Assembly (NCBI GenBank): GCA_007135435.1
Contig: SLIW01000345.1
Coordinates: forward strand, 1-6,879
Direction: 5' to 3'
Length of the DNA: 6,879 nucleotides
From: Natronomonas sp.
GTDB lineage: Archaea > Halobacteriota > Halobacteria > Halobacteriales > Haloarculaceae
A program made the translations under genes and the position numbers. Under the pieces are notes generated by a model. That model saw only the letters and a program-made list of their open reading frames with translations. It was not told the DNA's origin and ran no database searches. Numbering within the stretch: the first letter of the stretch is position 1; each line of letters opens with the position of its first letter. Positions 4,415 through 6,879 of this stretch are shown piece after piece.

Positions 4415-6679
4415 ATGACCAGGCGGGTCACGCTGACGGTGAAGGGTGCGGAGAAGCGCGACGCCGGCAGGGGCGTCGCGCGGCTCCCCGAGTCCGCCCG
4501 GCGGGCGCTGGGCGTCCTCAGCGGCGACACCGTCGTCGTCGAGGGCGAGCGGCCGACGGTCGCGAAGGTGTGGCCGGCCGCCGACGAGGACGGCGTCGTC
4601 CGCATCGACGCCGAGACCCGCGCGAACGCCGGGGTGAACATCGGCGACACGGTCCGCGTCGAACCCGTCTCCGTCGAGGAGGCCCACAGGGTCGTCGTCC
4701 GGATACCCGTGGCGGCGGACGACGACCTCCTCGAGGCGGTCGCCGCCGACCTCCGGGACCGGCCGCTGCGTGCCGGCGAGCAGGTCCGCCTCGGGCGGGC
4801 CGGCATCCGGGCGAGCGTCGCCGAGACGGACCCCGACGGCACGGTGCGCGTCACCGACCGGACGACGATCAGGGTCCGGGAGGCCGGCGACGTGGCGGGT
4901 GCGGGGACCGGTACAGGTGCCGGGAGCGGGGCCTGGACCGGTTCGAGCACGGGTACCGGTGTGGGTGACGCCGCCGGCGGCACGGCAACGGCTGGACGGG
5001 GCCAAGGGGCCACAGGACGTGATGGATCGGCTGACGGTCCTGGAGCGGGCGCGGAACACGGCGACGGCGACGGCTCCGGGGGCGGGGCCACGGCGACGAG
5101 CCCGCCCGAGCCGGCGCCGGACGTCACCTACGAGGACATCGGCGGCCTCGACGAGGAGCTCGAGCAGGTCCGCGAGATGATCGAGCTCCCGCTGTCGGAG
5201 CCGGAGCTCTTCCGGAAGCTCGGGATCGACCCGCCGTCGGGGGTGCTCCTCTATGGGCCACCCGGGACCGGCAAGACGCTCATCGCGAAGGCGGTGGCCA
5301 ACGAGGTCGACGCCCACTTCGAGGTCATCGACGGCCCGGAGATCGTCTCGAAGTACAAGGGCGAGAGCGAGGAGAAGCTCCGCGAGACGTTCGACCGCGC
5401 CGTCGAGAACCAGCCCGCCGTCGTCTTCATCGACGAGATCGACTCCATCGCCGGCGCCCGCGACGACGACGCCGACATGGAGACCCGGGTCGTCGCCCAG
5501 TTGCTGACGCTGATGGACGGCCTCGAGTCCCGCGGGCAGGTCATCGTCATCGGCGCGACGAACCGCGTGGACGCGATCGACCCGGCGCTGCGCCGCGGCG
5601 GCCGCTTCGACCGCGAGATCGAGATCGGCGCCCCCGACGAGGGGGGCCGGCGGGAGATCCTCGACGTCCACTCGCGGGCGATGCCGCTGGCCGACGACGT
5701 CGACCTCGACTACCTGGCGGCGCGGACCCACGGCTTCGTCGGGGCCGACCTCCACGCGCTGACGACCGAGGCCGCGATGCGCGCGCTCCGCGACCGCGAC
5801 GACCGCGAGGAACTGGAGGTCAGACGCGACGACTTCGAGGCCGCCCTCGCCGCCGTGGACCCCTCGGCGATGCGGGAGTACGTCGCCGAGACGCCACACG
5901 CGACCTTCGACGACGTCGGCGGCCTCGAGGAGGCCAAGCAGGTCCTCACGGAGGCCGTGGAGTGGCCGCTCACCTACGGGCCGCTCTTCGAGGCGACGAA
6001 CACCGACCCGCCCTCGGGCATCCTGCTCTACGGGCCGCCCGGAACGGGCAAGACCCTCCTGGCGCGGGCGCTCGCCGGCGAGAGCGACGTCAACTTCGTG
6101 AGCGTCGCCGGGCCGGAGCTGCTCGACAAGTACGTCGGCGAGTCCGAGAAGGCGGTCCGGGAGGTCTTCGACCGCGCCCGGCAGGCCGCCCCGGCGATCG
6201 TCTTCTTCGACGAGATCGACGCCATCGCGGGTGTCCGGGGTCGCGGCGACGCCACCGAGACGTCCGAGCGCGTCGTCTCCCAGCTCCTCGCCGAGCTCGA
6301 CGGTCTGGCGGACAACCCCAACCTGGTCGTCCTGGCCGCGACGAACCGCCGGGAGGTCCTGGACCCAGCGCTGCTCCGCCCCGGCCGCCTGGAGACCCAC
6401 GTCGAGGTCCCCGCCCCCGACGAGGACGCCCGTCGGGTGATCCTCGAGGTCCACACCCGGGGCACGCCCCTCGCGGACGACGTCGACCTGGACGGGATCG
6501 CCGCCACGACCGACGGCTTCTCCGGCGCCGAGCTCGAGGCCCTCGTCCGCGAGGCCTCGATGCGCGCGATCCGCGAGGTGGCCGCCGAGGTCGCCCCGGC
6601 GGACGCCGAGGCGCGCGCCGACGAGGTCGTCGTCCGGCGCGAGCACTTCGAGGCGGCGCTGGAACGGATCGAGGAGTGA
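4415..6679 (+). CDS. cdc48: Cdc48/VAT/p97-type double AAA+ ATPase
   Basis: A hexameric ATP-driven unfoldase (754 residues) that in archaea extracts and unfolds proteins, in part for degradation. Domains: a two-part N-domain (1 to about 155, double-psi barrel then CDC48_2-like); a low-complexity linker (about 160-235); D1 (about 236-496) with Walker A GPPGTGKT 281-288, Walker B VVFIDEID 336-343 and pore Tyr314; D2 (about 497-754) with Walker A 540-547, Walker B IVFFDEID 595-602 and pore Tyr573. Arginine-finger regions are intact (RRGGRFDRE in D1, RPGRLE in D2); the D1 segment has Gly where Pro is usual. The C-terminus (ERIEE) lacks the HbYX motif some archaeal Cdc48 proteins use to dock on the 20S proteasome. 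Haloarchaea often carry several Cdc48 paralogues; which one this is cannot be settled here. The ATG fits the leaderless TATA at 4386. Confidence 0.96.
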   Translation: MTRRVTLTVKGAEKRDAGRGVARLPESARRALGVLSGDTVVVEGERPTVAKVWPAADEDGVVRIDAETRANAGVNIGDTVRVEPVSVEEAHRVVVRIPVAADDDLLEAVAADLRDRPLRAGEQVRLGRAGIRASVAETDPDGTVRVTDRTTIRVREAGDVAGAGTGTGAGSGAWTGSSTGTGVGDAAGGTATAGRGQGATGRDGSADGPGAGAEHGDGDGSGGGATATSPPEPAPDVTYEDIGGLDEELEQVREMIELPLSEPELFRKLGIDPPSGVLLYGPPGTGKTLIAKAVANEVDAHFEVIDGPEIVSKYKGESEEKLRETFDRAVENQPAVVFIDEIDSIAGARDDDADMETRVVAQLLTLMDGLESRGQVIVIGATNRVDAIDPALRRGGRFDREIEIGAPDEGGRREILDVHSRAMPLADDVDLDYLAARTHGFVGADLHALTTEAAMRALRDRDDREELEVRRDDFEAALAAVDPSAMREYVAETPHATFDDVGGLEEAKQVLTEAVEWPLTYGPLFEATNTDPPSGILLYGPPGTGKTLLARALAGESDVNFVSVAGPELLDKYVGESEKAVREVFDRARQAAPAIVFFDEIDAIAGVRGRGDATETSERVVSQLLAELDGLADNPNLVVLAATNRREVLDPALLRPGRLETHVEVPAPDEDARRVILEVHTRGTPLADDVDLDGIAATTDGFSGAELEALVREASMRAIREVAAEVAPADAEARADEVVVRREHFEAALERIEE
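4904..4969 (+). repeat. In-frame hexamer tract encoding Gly-x dipeptides in the Cdc48 linker
   Basis: Eleven consecutive hexamers resembling GGTACC or GGGACC encode residues 164-185 as [20 protein letters not shown] and GD. The tract forms the first part of the roughly 75-residue Gly/Ala/Ser/Thr-rich linker before D1. It looks like a degenerate product of hexamer expansion. Confidence 0.65.
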
Positions 6680-6707
6680 GCGGCCGCCCAGACTCGTTCT
6701 CTCCCGA

Positions 6708-6779
6708 TTCAGGTTCTGCATCCGCTTCCGCTGCCGGTTCATGTTACGGGTTCGGTTCTAGTTTCGGTTCCGGTCCCGA
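6708..6779 (+). repeat. Degenerate hexamer tandem repeat after cdc48
   Basis: Twelve in-register hexamers with consensus TTCCGG, beginning 28 bases after the cdc48 stop. Examples are TTCTGC, ATCCGC, TTCCGC, TTTCGG and TTCCGG. The rotated consensus GGTTCC is close to the hexamer of the Cdc48 linker. No supported gene covers the tract. Confidence 0.65.
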
Positions 6780-6856
6780 ACAGGTCCGACAGGTGTGACG
6801 GGTGCGACGGCTGTGACAGCTGTGAAGGCTGAATCGTCTGCGACGGCTGCGACGGG
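6776..6856 (+). repeat. Degenerate nonamer tandem repeat
   Basis: Nine consecutive 9-base units with consensus TGYGACGGC: CCGAACAGG, TCCGACAGG, TGTGACGGG, TGCGACGGC, TGTGACAGC, TGTGAAGGC, TGAATCGTC, TGCGACGGC, TGCGACGGG. It follows the hexamer tract directly and fills the rest of the convergent intergenic region up to the right-edge gene. Confidence 0.75.
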
Positions 6857-6860
6857 AGCG

Positions 6861-6879
6861 CTACCCGACGTCGAACCGC
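6861..6879 (-). CDS. Probable C-terminal end of a gene entering from the right (partial)
   Basis: On the minus strand the last codons would be CGG TTC GAC GTC GGG TAG, encoding RFDVG and a stop. Every sense codon ends in G or C, as expected for haloarchaeal coding DNA. The alternative minus frame that stays open through the repeats has poor third-position GC. Six codons are too few for identification. Confidence 0.3.

Noticed and set aside
3832..5127. 431-codon minus-strand open frame covering the zinc-finger gene and the start of cdc48
   Set aside because: It is Pro/Ser/Arg/Thr-rich, conflicts with two well-supported genes in other frames and carries no motif.
4289..6742. 817-codon open frame on the minus strand opposite cdc48
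   Set aside because: It is the antisense shadow of a clearly conserved Cdc48 gene. Its Asp/Leu/Val/Arg-rich repetitive composition is what reverse-strand reading of GC-biased codons gives, and it has no recognisable domain.
5962..6798. 278-codon plus-strand frame ending in a Ser/Gly-rich tail within the hexamer tract
   Set aside because: It is the Arg/Pro/Gly-rich off-frame reading of cdc48 D2. The Ser/Gly tail is just the hexamer repeat translated.
6680..6829. Continuation of the cdc48 frame past its stop, ending in CDGCDGCDSCEG
   Set aside because: The Cys-rich end is tempting as a metal-binding tail reached by readthrough, but it is the nonamer repeat translated, and the TGA follows the expected end of the AAA domain.
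6776..6856. CRISPR-like array
   Set aside because: The units are contiguous 9-mers with no spacers between them.

Overview
The window looks like chromosomal DNA from a haloarchaeon. It has very high GC, strong G/C preference at third codon positions, acidic proteins, mostly leaderless-type promoters (an AT-rich box about 25-28 bases upstream of the start codon), and gene families that are archaeal or confined to haloarchaea (GHMP-type shikimate kinase, Cdc48 AAA ATPase, DUF5796- and DUF7128-like proteins).

Layout, left to right. (1) 1-47: the first 15 codons of an unidentified minus-strand gene that runs out of the window. Upstream of it lie an AT-rich promoter and a pair of near-identical direct repeats (95-144). 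(2) 221-1449: a two-gene minus-strand aromatic amino acid operon, archaeal shikimate kinase then an AroQ-type chorismate mutase, joined by an ATGA stop/start overlap. The first makes shikimate 3-phosphate and the second converts chorismate to prephenate. (3) 1694-2494: a plus-strand aldo/keto reductase interrupted by a single in-frame TAG at codon 120 and otherwise intact. (4) 2609-3438: a plus-strand pair of haloarchaeal proteins of unknown function, again joined by an ATGA overlap; the first carries an acidic octapeptide-repeat tail. (5) 3687-3821 and 4008-4142: two minus-strand 44-residue zinc-finger microproteins, each with its own TATA box. (6) 4415-6679: a plus-strand Cdc48/VAT-type double AAA ATPase with an unusually long Gly/Thr/Ser/Ala-rich linker between the N-domain and D1. 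(7) 6680-6860: a convergent intergenic region made almost entirely of a degenerate hexamer tract followed by a degenerate nonamer array. (8) 6861-6879: probably the last codons of a minus-strand gene entering from the right.

No mobile element, CRISPR array, tRNA or rRNA was found. Most of the window is ordinary haloarchaeal core genome. The points that stand out are the nonsense codon in the aldo/keto reductase, the hexamer-type repetitive DNA both inside cdc48 and just behind it, several perfect inverted repeats placed near promoters (most densely upstream of cdc48), and the two same-size zinc-finger microproteins. I see no convincing new multi-gene system.
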